DNA of 20,817 nucleotides from JBBIJH01 sp037446075 (GTDB lineage Bacteria; Bacteroidota; Ignavibacteria; UBA10030; JAHEZR01), in assembly GCA_037446075.1 (NCBI GenBank), contig JBBIJH010000032.1, positions 1 to 20,817 on the forward strand, written 5' to 3'. The notes beneath the pieces are model-generated. The model saw nothing but the letters and a program-made list of their open reading frames with translations, had not been told where the DNA came from and did not search any database. Within the stretch, counting starts at the first letter, position 1, and every line of letters begins with the position of its first letter. Positions 1-8,179 of this stretch are shown in pieces. A program made the position numbers and the translations under genes.

Positions 1-1
1 T

Positions 2-313
2 GCCGAAGTCAATCGCGCTCCTTTTGATATCCCCGAAGCGGAATCAGAACTGGTGGCTGGCTATCACACGGAATACGGCGGGATGAAGTTTGCGCTCTTT
101 TTCCTTGCTGAATACGCGAACATGTTTGCTGTCTCGGCTATTGCCTCAACACTGTTCCTCGGTGGCTGGAACAGTCCATTCGGTGGATTTCTCTCGGGTC
201 CGATCTGGGGCGTCTTCTGGTTTCTGTCGAAGGGGATGTTCTTCATTTTTGTCCACATGTGGCTGCGGTGGACTCTCCCGCGTTTGCGTGTGGACCAGCT
301 CATGCACGTGTGA
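2..313 (+). CDS. nuoH: NADH-quinone oxidoreductase subunit H (3' part, ends at an in-frame TGA)
   Basis: This is the C-terminal part of NuoH (ND1), the complex I membrane subunit that forms the quinone site and links the peripheral arm to the membrane arm. The 5' end lies outside the window. Read from base 2, the frame begins with the family signature EVNRAPFDIPEAESELVAGY followed by HTEYGG, then two hydrophobic helices and PRLRVDQLMHV. The frame stops at TGA 311-313, exactly where the family normally continues with Gly-Trp-Lys and a last transmembrane helix. That last helix is still encoded in the same frame after the stop (see next entry). It is the first gene of the canonical nuoH-I-J-K-L-M-N order. 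Identity is certain. Whether the stop is real or a sequence error is open. Confidence 0.95.
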   Translation, partial: AEVNRAPFDIPEAESELVAGYHTEYGGMKFALFFLAEYANMFAVSAIASTLFLGGWNSPFGGFLSGPIWGVFWFLSKGMFFIFVHMWLRWTLPRLRVDQLMHV

Positions 314-382
314 TGGCATGGCCTCAACCCGTGGGCCTTTGCATGTATCGTAGGGGTAGGGCTAATGGTCCTCCTCGGATGA
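314..382 (+). pseudogene. nuoH: Stranded last helix of nuoH downstream of the in-frame TGA
   Basis: Reading on in the nuoH frame past TGA 311-313 gives WHGLNPWAFACIVGVG followed by LMVLLG and a TGA at 380-382. This is a hydrophobic helix of the kind that ends NuoH, in the right place and frame. The true end of the gene is therefore probably 382, 19 bases before nuoI, and the TGA at 311 is most simply a GGA-to-TGA change (Gly to stop). I list it separately because as written it would not be translated. Confidence 0.8.
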
Positions 383-401
383 AGGCGAGCCGTCTTCCCA
401 A

Positions 402-1007
402 ATGGGCATGAAAGAATACTTCAAAGATATTTTCACCTCCATCTGGACTGTCCTCATAGGGATGAGGGTTACGTTTAAACATCTCTTCGTTCCGGCGGTG
501 ACGATCCAATATCCAGATGTGAAGCTGAAGTTGCCTGAGCGCGCTCGGAATCGTCTCTACGTGAACATCGATGACTGTATCGGGTGTGACCAGTGCTCCA
601 TGGCCTGTCCCGTCGATTGCATCACGATTGAGACCGTGAAGTCGTTGCCCACGGATGATCTCGGAGTCACGTCGACGGGACATAAGAAGCGCCTCTGGGT
701 GACTCGGTTCGACATCGACATCGCAAAGTGCTGTTACTGCGGGCTGTGTGTGCCACCGTGCCCCACGGAGTGCATCGTCATGACGGACGTATACGAGTTT
801 TCAGAATTTGAGCGGCACAATCTGATCTACAAGTACAGTCTCATGACGCCCGCTGAGGTTGCGAATGTAAGGGCGAAATATGAGCAGTGGGAAAAAGAAC
901 AGGCGGCGAAGAAGGCAGCAACCGCCCAGGCAGCGAAAGCTGCGTCCCCAGCCGCTCCCGCAGTTCAATCTCAAAGTTCGAATCCCGGCGAAACGACCAA
1001 AGCCTAA
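402..1007 (+). CDS. nuoI: NADH-quinone oxidoreductase subunit I (2x[4Fe-4S])
   Basis: NuoI carries clusters N6a and N6b, which pass electrons towards the quinone site of complex I. The 201-residue product has two ferredoxin motifs: C59-x2-C62-x2-C65-x3-C69-P and C110-x2-C113-x2-C116-x3-C120-P, with extra cysteines at 73 and 124. The N-terminal amphipathic stretch (about residues 5-35) is typical of the family. The last 35 or so residues form an Ala/Lys/Pro/Ser-rich tail that is not part of the conserved fold and looks disordered. Start choice is ATG 402; an ATG at 408 (MKEYFKD) is equally plausible. It lies between nuoH and nuoJ in the operon. Confidence 0.96.
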   Translation: MGMKEYFKDIFTSIWTVLIGMRVTFKHLFVPAVTIQYPDVKLKLPERARNRLYVNIDDCIGCDQCSMACPVDCITIETVKSLPTDDLGVTSTGHKKRLWVTRFDIDIAKCCYCGLCVPPCPTECIVMTDVYEFSEFERHNLIYKYSLMTPAEVANVRAKYEQWEKEQAAKKAATAQAAKAASPAAPAVQSQSSNPGETTKA

Positions 1008-1036
1008 TCGACCATTTCCGTGCACTAAGATCCTCC

Positions 1037-1561
1037 ATGCAGCTTTTTGACATCGTCTTCTATCTTTTCGCGTTCATTACCGTTGCTTCGGCCTTCGTCG
1101 TTGTCTTTTCGAGGAACATCATCTACTCTGCCTTCTCGCTTCTCTTCACATTTTTCGGAGTTGCGGGTCTTTATGTGTTCCTGAGTGCTGATTTTCTTGC
1201 GGTGACCCAGGTGCTGATCTACGTGGGGGGGATTCTTGTTCTGTTGCTCTTCGGAGTCATGCTGACGAGCAGAGTGGTTGATGTCCAGATGAAAACCGGG
1301 ACGATGCAGACTTTTCCCGCTGTGATTCTGACGGCCGGGTTGGCCGGCATTCTGTGCGGTGTATTCCTCGTCACTGAATGGAAAACTCTGCCTGGCCCTG
1401 AGTTGAAGACAACAGCACCGAAGCTTGGCGAGATGTTGATGACGACGTATCTTTTGCCGTTTGAGATCGCTTCTGTTGTCCTACTAGTCGCGTTGATCGG
1501 CGCGGCAATGATTGCCCGGAGAGAGAGACCGGCTGGGAGTGAAAAGAATTCTTCATTCTAA
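1037..1561 (+). CDS. nuoJ: NADH-quinone oxidoreductase subunit J
   Basis: NuoJ (ND6) is a five-helix membrane subunit of complex I at the interface with NuoH and NuoK. The 174-residue product from ATG 1037 starts MQLFDIVFYLFAF and contains the family stretch DFLAVTQVLIYVGGILVLLL with the pi-bulge helix that takes part in coupling. The reading frame is open upstream to 887, but that stretch overlaps nuoI and encodes charged, non-membrane sequence, so the ATG at 1037, 29 bases after nuoI, is preferred. Its last codons fall inside a seven-base-period repeat that continues into the nuoJ-nuoK spacer. Confidence 0.95.
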   Translation: MQLFDIVFYLFAFITVASAFVVVFSRNIIYSAFSLLFTFFGVAGLYVFLSADFLAVTQVLIYVGGILVLLLFGVMLTSRVVDVQMKTGTMQTFPAVILTAGLAGILCGVFLVTEWKTLPGPELKTTAPKLGEMLMTTYLLPFEIASVVLLVALIGAAMIARRERPAGSEKNSSF

Positions 1562-1582
1562 CTTCTAAATTCTGATTCTCAC
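1548..1582. repeat. Degenerate seven-base tandem repeat at nuoJ-nuoK junction
   Basis: ATTCT or CTTCT begins at 1548, 1555, 1562 and 1569, a strict seven-base step, with one further ATTCT at 1575. The first units encode the end of NuoJ (Asn-Ser-Ser-Phe-stop). Similar seven-base periodicity appears in two other gene junctions of this window (8137 and 12181). Confidence 0.55.
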
Positions 1583-1587
1583 AAGCC

Positions 1588-1905
1588 ATGATGTTTCCTC
1601 AAATCGGCCTAACCCACTACCTGTTCATCAGCGCGATCCTCTTCTCGCTCGGCATCTTCGGTGTCATCACGCGGCGGAACGCGATTATGGTGCTGATGGG
1701 GATCGAGCTGATCTTGAACTCCGCAAACATCAACTTCATTGCCTTCTCTCGGTATGGTGGGCTGAACCTTGACGGCCAGGCCGTTGCGATCTTTGTGATT
1801 ATCCTTGCAGCCTCAGAAGCCGTGATTGCCCTGGCGATTGTCCTAAACATTTTTAAGACACTGCAGACCGTGAACGTTGATGAAGTGAACAAGTTGAGAC
1901 AGTGA
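1588..1905 (+). CDS. nuoK: NADH-quinone oxidoreductase subunit K
   Basis: NuoK (ND4L) is a three-helix complex I subunit that carries buried glutamates of the proton path. The 105-residue product has helix 1 (about residues 8-25), helix 2 with MGIELILNSANINF containing the conserved glutamate, and helix 3 with ASEAVIALAIVLNIF containing the second glutamate. Length is normal for the family. An ATG directly follows the first (1591), so the exact start could be one codon later. It sits 26 bases after nuoJ and 25 bases before nuoL. Confidence 0.96.
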   Translation: MMFPQIGLTHYLFISAILFSLGIFGVITRRNAIMVLMGIELILNSANINFIAFSRYGGLNLDGQAVAIFVIILAASEAVIALAIVLNIFKTLQTVNVDEVNKLRQ

Positions 1906-1930
1906 TGGACCAACGGAATTACACAGCCAC

Positions 1931-4003
1931 ATGACTCAAGATACACTTCTCACACTTTCGCTTCTCATCCTCTTTCTCCCACTTTTTGGGTTCGTCGTTC
2001 AATCTTTCTTTGGGAGGAGGCTGCCCCGACAAGGTGATTGGTTCGAGACCGGGCTTCTTTTCGTTGCCTTGCTCCTTTCCTTTGTTGTCCTCTATGGAAA
2101 GTTTCGTCTTTACTCGGAAGAGACGCTTCAGGGAACCTTTCGATGGGTGGATTTCGGGAATGTGCCGGGGCTCGGCCCGCTACAGCTTTATCTGGGCATC
2201 ATGATCGACAACCTCGCTGCGGCGATGCTTGTCGTGGTTACCGTCGTAAGCGCGTTTGTTCACCTTTTCTCTATCGGCTACATGGCGGGTGACGTTCGGT
2301 ATGCACGGTATTTCGGCTTCCTCGGTCTGTTTTCTTTCTCGATGCTCGGGATCGTGCTGACAAACAATTTCTTGATGATGTACATATTCTGGGAACTCGT
2401 TGGGCTGAGTTCCTACCTTCTCATCGGTCACTGGTACGAAAGGAAATCCGCGTCGGATGCGGCGAAGAAAGCTTTTATCGTGAACCGGATCGGGGATGTG
2501 GGGTTTCTTGTAGGCATCCTGATTCTCTTTGCGATGTACCATACGTTTAGCTTCGACAGGATTTTCTCTGAGATCGGAGCTGGGAGCATTCCGTTTGGGA
2601 GCGGATCCTGGCTAACTGCCGCGGGACTTCTCGTTTTCATGGGAGCGGTGGGGAAATCGGCACAGTTTCCACTCCACGTTTGGCTCCCGGATGCGATGGA
2701 GGGACCTACCCCCGTGAGTGCCCTTATCCATGCGGCAACGATGGTAGCTGCGGGTGTCTATCTTGTCGCTCGCACCTATGCGATGATGACTGCAGATGCC
2801 CTCCTTGTCATTGCGTACATTGGGGCAGTTACGGCATTGATCGGTGCGACAATTGCGATTACCCAGACCGACATCAAGCGTGTCCTTGCCTACTCGACGA
2901 TCAGCCAGCTCGGTTATATGATGATGGGACTCGGGGTGGGGGCCTTCTCGGCTGGGATGTTCCATTTGATGACCCACGCTTGGTTCAAAGCTGGGCTTTT
3001 CCTCGGTTCAGGATCAGTCATCCATGCGATGCATCATGCGTTGCATCATGTTGGTGACCATCACTCAGATCCCCAGGATATCCGGAACATGGGAGGTTTG
3101 CGGAGGAAGATGCCGATCACGTTCTGGACTTTCTTGATATTCACGCTTGCTATCTCGGGAGTTCCATTTACCTCAGGTTTCTTGAGTAAGGATGAAATTC
3201 TCGCAGGTACCCTCGCTTTTGGTGGATTGACCGGACACGTCTTGTTGCCGATTCTGGGCTACCTCGTCGCCGGTTTGACGGCGTTCTACATGTTCCGCCT
3301 TCTCATACTCACCTTTCTGGGAGACCACGTTGTCCCTGCTCGTCTTGACCACGTGGAGGAATCGGGCAAAGTGATGACGATTCCGCTCATTGTATTTGCC
3401 GTCATCTCCTTCTTCATTTTCTATTCCTTCAATCCATTTGGAGCGAGTTCCGGATGGTATTTCTCTTACGTGGAGCGCCCGATCAGTGCCGTGCCTTCCG
3501 TTCAGCAGGCAGCATCGATCGAGGTTTTCGAGGAGGCTGTTCATCACGCTCACGTGCCTGCAATTCTACTGTCATTGCTTGTGGCGGGTGGCGGGATCCT
3601 ACTCGCTTTTGGGACCTATTACTGGAAGAAAATCAACGCAGAGGCGCTCGCAGCGAGATTCTCGGCTCTGTATAAATTCTCACTGAATAAGTGGTACTTC
3701 GATGACCTGTACAACGCAACGGTTGTCCGCGGGACCCTCGGGACAATGCGAGTACTACGCTGGTTCGACGACAAAGTTATCGATGGCATCGTGAATGGGA
3801 CTGCGTTCGTTACCAAGGTCTCTTCGTTCGGAAGTGGAAGATTTGATAACGTGGTGATTGATGGGATGGTGAATCTCGTTGCCTACATCACAGGTTTCTG
3901 CGGTCTCGTATTGCGGTTAGTACAAACGGGGAAAGTTCAGACTTATATTGTGTTTGTTCTCTTTGGTGTGGTCGTTTTCTTTCTTCTGTTTCGGTCGGTC
4001 TGA
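1931..4003 (+). CDS. nuoL: NADH-quinone oxidoreductase subunit L
   Basis: NuoL (ND5) is the distal antiporter-like proton pump of complex I. The product has 690 residues, within the long end of the family. Visible pump residues are E155 in FWELVGLSSYLLIGHWY and K242 in GKSAQFPLHVWLPDAMEGPT, the equivalents of the functional Glu-Lys pair. A histidine-rich loop (about residues 360-375) precedes a conserved MGGLRRKMP motif. The C-terminal part after about residue 540 contains the long lateral amphipathic helix region and a final helix. It ends with TGA at 4001-4003. Confidence 0.97.
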   Translation: MTQDTLLTLSLLILFLPLFGFVVQSFFGRRLPRQGDWFETGLLFVALLLSFVVLYGKFRLYSEETLQGTFRWVDFGNVPGLGPLQLYLGIMIDNLAAAMLVVVTVVSAFVHLFSIGYMAGDVRYARYFGFLGLFSFSMLGIVLTNNFLMMYIFWELVGLSSYLLIGHWYERKSASDAAKKAFIVNRIGDVGFLVGILILFAMYHTFSFDRIFSEIGAGSIPFGSGSWLTAAGLLVFMGAVGKSAQFPLHVWLPDAMEGPTPVSALIHAATMVAAGVYLVARTYAMMTADALLVIAYIGAVTALIGATIAITQTDIKRVLAYSTISQLGYMMMGLGVGAFSAGMFHLMTHAWFKAGLFLGSGSVIHAMHHALHHVGDHHSDPQDIRNMGGLRRKMPITFWTFLIFTLAISGVPFTSGFLSKDEILAGTLAFGGLTGHVLLPILGYLVAGLTAFYMFRLLILTFLGDHVVPARLDHVEESGKVMTIPLIVFAVISFFIFYSFNPFGASSGWYFSYVERPISAVPSVQQAASIEVFEEAVHHAHVPAILLSLLVAGGGILLAFGTYYWKKINAEALAARFSALYKFSLNKWYFDDLYNATVVRGTLGTMRVLRWFDDKVIDGIVNGTAFVTKVSSFGSGRFDNVVIDGMVNLVAYITGFCGLVLRLVQTGKVQTYIVFVLFGVVVFFLLFRSV

Positions 4004-4049
4004 TCTCGTTCTCGGAACAACCAATGGTTATTGAATAAGAACTGACATC

Positions 4050-4055
4050 AGGAGG
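4050..4055 (+). promoter_or_regulatory. Shine-Dalgarno site of nuoM
   Basis: AGGAGG lies 10 bases before the ATG of nuoM, in the 62-base nuoL-nuoM spacer, the longest gap inside this operon. It fixes the nuoM start and suggests that nuoM is translated independently of nuoL. Confidence 0.75.
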
Positions 4056-4065
4056 ATATAGCTGG

Positions 4066-5667
4066 ATGCAATTTCTTGGTTTCGGAATTCTCACCTGGAT
4101 TACCTTTTTACCTCTACTCGGGATGATCATTGTGCTCTTCATCCCGAAGACAAATTGGAACGCAATTCGATGGACTTCAGCTTTTTTCACTTTCCTCCAG
4201 GTTATCCTCGCTGTCGTGATCTATTTCAATTACGATCGAGGAATGGCGGGCGTGAATACGCAGGCGGGGATGCAGTTCGTCGAGAAGTACACGTGGATTG
4301 ATATCAAACAGGTTGCCTGGTTCGGGCGAATTCACATTGAGTATTTCCTCGGCATCGACGGCCTGAGCGTGCCGATGGTGTTGCTAACAGGGCTAATTTG
4401 CTTTATCGCCGTCTTTGCATCATGGGGAATCGATAAGGCGGTGAAGGGCTACTTTGCTCTTCTTCTGCTTCTTGACACCGGGATGATGGGAGTGTTCGTC
4501 GCACTCGATTTCTTCCTCTTCTACATCTTCTGGGAAGTGATGCTTCTGCCGATGTATTTCCTCATCGGGATCTGGGGAGGTCCGCGACGCGAGTACGCTG
4601 CGATCAAGTTCTTTTTGTACACGTTGTTCGGTAGCGTCCTGATGCTCCTCGTCATTCTGGCACTGTATTTCAGCGTGACCGTTACTGACCCGACAACGGG
4701 TGAGAAAATGCACGTCTTCAATATGTTGACGATGATGGAGGCGGCAAACTTCGAACCTGGTTCGCTCCTGGCAGGACTGCATACCTACTGGCGGTACGTT
4801 GCCTACATCGCGCTCTTCATTGCCTTTGCGATCAAAGTGCCGATTTTTCCCTTCCACACCTGGTTACCGGATGCACACGTGGAAGCACCGACGGCGATCA
4901 GCGTGATCCTTGCCGGCATTCTCCTCAAGATGGGTACGTATGCGATGATGCGAATCAGCTTCCCGATGTTTCCAGACGCGGCGTTATATTATGCAAAGCC
5001 TCTGGCGATCTTTGGCTTTATCAACATTGTGTACGGGGCTCTCGTTGCGATGGCGCAGACGGACTTTAAGAAACTGATCGCGTACTCAAGTATCAGCCAC
5101 ATGGGGATCGTTGTCCTTGGGATGTCGGCGCTGAACACTCAGGGGATGACGGGCGCAATCTTCCAGATGTTCAATCATGGAACGATCACGGCGATGCTCT
5201 TTCTCATTGTGGGCGTCATCTACGACCGTGCCCACACGCGTGGCCTTGACGAGTTCGGCGGTCTTGCAAATCAAATGCCGAAGTACTTTGCGATCATGTC
5301 CATCGCATTCTTTGCTGCGCTGGGCTTGCCAGGCCTCAGTGGATTCATCAGCGAAGTGTTTGCGTTCCTCGGTGCGTTCCAAACGTATCGATGGATCACG
5401 ATTGCTTCCACGGTTGGCATCGTACTGACGGCGGGATATATGCTCTGGACGCTACAGCGCGTCTTCCTCGGTCCTTTGCCCGAGCGGTGGACGAAACTCA
5501 CAGACATCAACGGACGAGAGATGTTCACACTCGTTCCTCTGGCGGCGATCATCATCTTCCTCGGGTTATACCCTTCTCCAATGCTCGATCTCATGACAGC
5601 CTCGGCGAACTATCTTGTCGATGTGGTGAAAACGACGGGATCTATGGCCGTTGGCGTGGGGCCTTGA
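4066..5667 (+). CDS. nuoM: NADH-quinone oxidoreductase subunit M
   Basis: NuoM (ND4) is the middle antiporter-like proton pump of complex I. The 533-residue product has the expected multi-helix pattern. It shows E157 in YIFWEVMLLPMYFLIGIWGG and K257 in AIKVPIFPFHTWLPDAHVEA, the proton-translocating pair, and the HMGIVVLG and GFISEVFAFLG motifs further on. The start is supported by a strong AGGAGG. It ends 19 bases before the preferred start of nuoN. Confidence 0.97.
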   Translation: MQFLGFGILTWITFLPLLGMIIVLFIPKTNWNAIRWTSAFFTFLQVILAVVIYFNYDRGMAGVNTQAGMQFVEKYTWIDIKQVAWFGRIHIEYFLGIDGLSVPMVLLTGLICFIAVFASWGIDKAVKGYFALLLLLDTGMMGVFVALDFFLFYIFWEVMLLPMYFLIGIWGGPRREYAAIKFFLYTLFGSVLMLLVILALYFSVTVTDPTTGEKMHVFNMLTMMEAANFEPGSLLAGLHTYWRYVAYIALFIAFAIKVPIFPFHTWLPDAHVEAPTAISVILAGILLKMGTYAMMRISFPMFPDAALYYAKPLAIFGFINIVYGALVAMAQTDFKKLIAYSSISHMGIVVLGMSALNTQGMTGAIFQMFNHGTITAMLFLIVGVIYDRAHTRGLDEFGGLANQMPKYFAIMSIAFFAALGLPGLSGFISEVFAFLGAFQTYRWITIASTVGIVLTAGYMLWTLQRVFLGPLPERWTKLTDINGREMFTLVPLAAIIIFLGLYPSPMLDLMTASANYLVDVVKTTGSMAVGVGP

Positions 5668-5686
5668 ACGCTATCAGAATGGGCGA

Positions 5687-7192
5687 ATGAATATGAACCT
5701 CGATCAAATACTTCAGAGCCTCAGTTCCTTCAAACCCGAGATGACCCTTGTGATCGCCTTCTGTGTGGCGATCATCGTGGATTTATTCTCGAAGAAAAAA
5801 AGTCAGTGGGTTCCCCTTGTTTGCCTCCTCGGTTTCGCCCTGGCGGGAGTGTTCTTATTCCAACAATTTGAAGTGAAGGAATCCATCTTCAGCCACATGT
5901 TTGCCGTGGATTCTTTTTCTCTCTATTTTCGATTGGTTATTCTTCTTTGCAGCATCTTGATCGTCCTGTTCTCGCTTGGCTCCATGGAGTTGAACGGTGG
6001 TGGGCGGCGCCTGGGAGAGTATTATTCAATTTTGATATCACTAACACTCGGGATGTTCCTCATGTCGGGTGCTACAAACCTCTTGATGATGTATCTTTCC
6101 CTTGAACTCACGAGCATCAGTTCCTATGTTCTTGCCGGTTACACAAAAGAGGCACCCGACTCAGGAGAGGCGTCGTTGAAGTACGTCATCTATGGTGCGC
6201 TCTCTTCCGGTTTGATGCTCTATGGTATTTCTATTCTCTACGGGCTTACCGGTGCGACGGACATCTATGGTATCAACCGAGTACTGGGGGAAGGGCGCGT
6301 GAGCAGCGTAGCCCTGTTGATCGCGGGTGTATTGACACTCGCTGGGTTCGGTTATAAGATCTCCTCTGCGCCGTTCCACTTCTGGACGCCGGACGTTTAT
6401 GAGGGCGCGCCCGTGACGATTACGGCTTTTCTCTCTGTTGCGTCAAAGGCGGCAGGTTTTGCAATGCTCATTCGCTTCTTTAGAATTACCTTTCTCGACC
6501 CAACGGTTACGAACTTGGCAGAAGGCCACTGGGCAAGTTTCGAGGGCTTTGATTGGAACGTGATTCTCGCAGTGATCTCCGTTACGACAATGACACTAGG
6601 AAACCTCGTCGCAATCTGGCAAAATAACCTGAAGCGGCTTCTCGCTTATTCCAGCATCGCGCACGCAGGCTACATCCTCATGGGAATCGTCGTTCTGAGC
6701 AATGAAGGAATCTCCGCAGTGTTGATCTACTTCGTGGCGTACCTGTTCATGAATCTCGGTGCATTCTACACGGTCATGATCGTTGCCAATCAGACGGGAA
6801 GGGAAGACATCGATGTATACAAGGGACTTGGGTACCGTTCTCCATTTGTGGCGGCTTGCTTCACGATTTTTCTGTTTTCTCTCACGGGCATCCCTCCGAC
6901 GGTTGGTTTCATCGGGAAGCTGTACCTCTTCGCGGCTCTGATCAATGCAAAATGGATCTGGTTGGCGATCGTTGGTGCCCTCAACAGCGTGGTCTCACTA
7001 TACTACTACGTCCGGATTGTTCGCAATATGTACTTAAGAGATCCGGAAAGGGAGACGACTCCCATCGGTTTCGCGCCCCAATACGTACTCCTCATGTTGT
7101 TTCTTGTGGTCCCGAATATTCTCCTAGGGATTTATTTCCCTCCACTGGTCAATCTTGCTCAAGCATCCGTGGGGATGTTCGGCGCGCGCTGA
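5687..7192 (+). CDS. nuoN: NADH-quinone oxidoreductase subunit N
   Basis: NuoN (ND2) is the third antiporter-like proton pump of complex I. From ATG 5687 the product has 501 residues. E140 in MYLSLELTSISSYVLAGY and K224 in GYKISSAPFHFWTPDVYEGA are the usual Glu-Lys pair. The GFIGKLYLF motif near residue 400 is also typical. The frame is open upstream to a TTG at 5651 inside nuoM, but that stretch is polar and non-conserved, so it is not used. This is the last gene of the nuo cluster. No further operon gene follows before the convergent coaX. Confidence 0.96.
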   Translation: MNMNLDQILQSLSSFKPEMTLVIAFCVAIIVDLFSKKKSQWVPLVCLLGFALAGVFLFQQFEVKESIFSHMFAVDSFSLYFRLVILLCSILIVLFSLGSMELNGGGRRLGEYYSILISLTLGMFLMSGATNLLMMYLSLELTSISSYVLAGYTKEAPDSGEASLKYVIYGALSSGLMLYGISILYGLTGATDIYGINRVLGEGRVSSVALLIAGVLTLAGFGYKISSAPFHFWTPDVYEGAPVTITAFLSVASKAAGFAMLIRFFRITFLDPTVTNLAEGHWASFEGFDWNVILAVISVTTMTLGNLVAIWQNNLKRLLAYSSIAHAGYILMGIVVLSNEGISAVLIYFVAYLFMNLGAFYTVMIVANQTGREDIDVYKGLGYRSPFVAACFTIFLFSLTGIPPTVGFIGKLYLFAALINAKWIWLAIVGALNSVVSLYYYVRIVRNMYLRDPERETTPIGFAPQYVLLMLFLVVPNILLGIYFPPLVNLAQASVGMFGAR

Positions 7193-7331
7193 GTGAACAC
7201 CCAGACAGACGGGGACTCACACGGTCCGTCGCCAATACAAGACGATGGGTCAACCTTCGACAAAAAAGGGGGGTCCCGTGCTTTGGGTAACCGCAGATTT
7301 ATGGGGAGAACACACTCAAGGTTGCTCTGAG

Positions 7332-7353
7332 AGCGCTTCCCTGAAGAAGCGTT
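7332..7353. terminator. Hairpin between convergent nuoN and coaX
   Basis: An eight-pair stem (one G-U pair) with a six-base loop, AGCGCTTC paired with GAAGCGTT, lies eight bases beyond the coaX stop. It has no clear T run on either side, so it is a weak terminator candidate for either gene. A second imperfect stem (GACGG..AC at 7208-7216 with GTCCGTC at 7224-7230) lies just after nuoN. I see nothing coding in the 168-base spacer 7193-7360. Confidence 0.4.
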
Positions 7354-7360
7354 ACACTTG

Positions 7361-8125
7361 CTAGGTTACTCTCCGATAGATCAAATAGACACCGTGGAGG
7401 ACAAGCGCCGGCTCGTAATAGTCAATTGCATTCGAGTGATCTTTGATCAGTTTTGCATAGCCGCCCGTGGCGATCACCTTCGCCTTTCGTCCCACAAATC
7501 GCTTGATCCGTTGTACCATTCCCTCCACGGCGTCAACAGTCCCATAGAGAATTCCGGATTGCATGCTGGAGACAGTATCCGTCCCGATCACTTCATCCGG
7601 GAATCTCAGCTCGATTTTTGGAAGCTTTGCTGCTCTTCGGTGCAGATTCGCGGCGGAAGTCTCGATCCCTGGTGCGATGACACCGCCGAGGTAATCCCCT
7701 TTCTCCGATATCACGTCGTAGGTGGTCGCGGTTCCAAAATCGATGATGATGAGTGGCCCGCCATACTTCTCGAAGCCCGCTACCGCATTGCAGAGACGGT
7801 CTGCACCGACCGTCGATGGATCTTCATAATGGATCTTGATGCCTAGGTCCAAGTCGGCGTTCACAATCAGTGGTTTGATCCCGTAGTGCTTCCTGGCCAT
7901 GAGTTCGAAGATTTCAGTCTGGTCAGGGACCACGGAGGAGATTCCCACTCCGTTAATCGACTTTGATTTTATGCTGGCCTGAGCGCAAAATGTCTTGACC
8001 AGCATCGCGATCTCATCTTCGGTCCGAGTTACAGCACTGCTCACGCGCCAGTGTGCGAGCAGCCTTTGTCCCTTGAAGACGCCGAAAACGGTGTGGGTGT
8101 TGCCGATGTCGATTGCGAGAAGCAT
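7361..8125 (-). CDS. coaX: Type III pantothenate kinase
   Basis: CoaX phosphorylates pantothenate, the first step of coenzyme A synthesis, in the cytoplasm. The 254-residue product has the ASKHA-fold motifs in order: DIGNTHTVFGVF at the N terminus (phosphate loop 1), STVGADRLCNAVAGFEKYGG in the middle with the GADR aspartate taken as general base in this family, IDFGTATTYDVI (second phosphate loop), GGVIAPGIETSAANLH, and ATGGYA near the C terminus. Length is typical. It follows birA on the same strand by 54 bases (to the preferred frames), a pairing found in many bacteria, and probably shares the birA promoter. Stop codon is TAG. Confidence 0.96.
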   Translation of the reverse strand: MLLAIDIGNTHTVFGVFKGQRLLAHWRVSSAVTRTEDEIAMLVKTFCAQASIKSKSINGVGISSVVPDQTEIFELMARKHYGIKPLIVNADLDLGIKIHYEDPSTVGADRLCNAVAGFEKYGGPLIIIDFGTATTYDVISEKGDYLGGVIAPGIETSAANLHRRAAKLPKIELRFPDEVIGTDTVSSMQSGILYGTVDAVEGMVQRIKRFVGRKAKVIATGGYAKLIKDHSNAIDYYEPALVLHGVYLIYRRVT

Positions 8126-8136
8126 GAGCGGTTACC

Positions 8137-8165
8137 GTGAATAGTGGATGGTTAATAGTGAATCG
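8137..8165. repeat. Degenerate seven-base repeat in the birA-coaX spacer
   Basis: On the minus strand the spacer reads in steps of seven: ATTCACT, ATTAACC, ATCCACT, ATTCACG. AATAGTG (plus strand) starts at 8140 and again at 8154, 14 bases apart. It occupies about half of the short spacer between birA and coaX. Confidence 0.5.
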
Positions 8166-8179
8166 CTGATGGTGGAGCC

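Noticed and set aside
311..313. UGA recoded as an amino acid (alternative genetic code or selenocysteine)
   Set aside because: Most genes here end at TGA exactly at family length (nuoK, nuoL, nuoM, nuoN, birA, DUF58), and no other conserved-site TGA was seen. A single substitution or error is simpler.
5651..5686. Upstream TTG start for nuoN overlapping nuoM
   Set aside because: The extra 12 residues are polar and not part of the first helix; ATG 5687 starts right before the conserved region.
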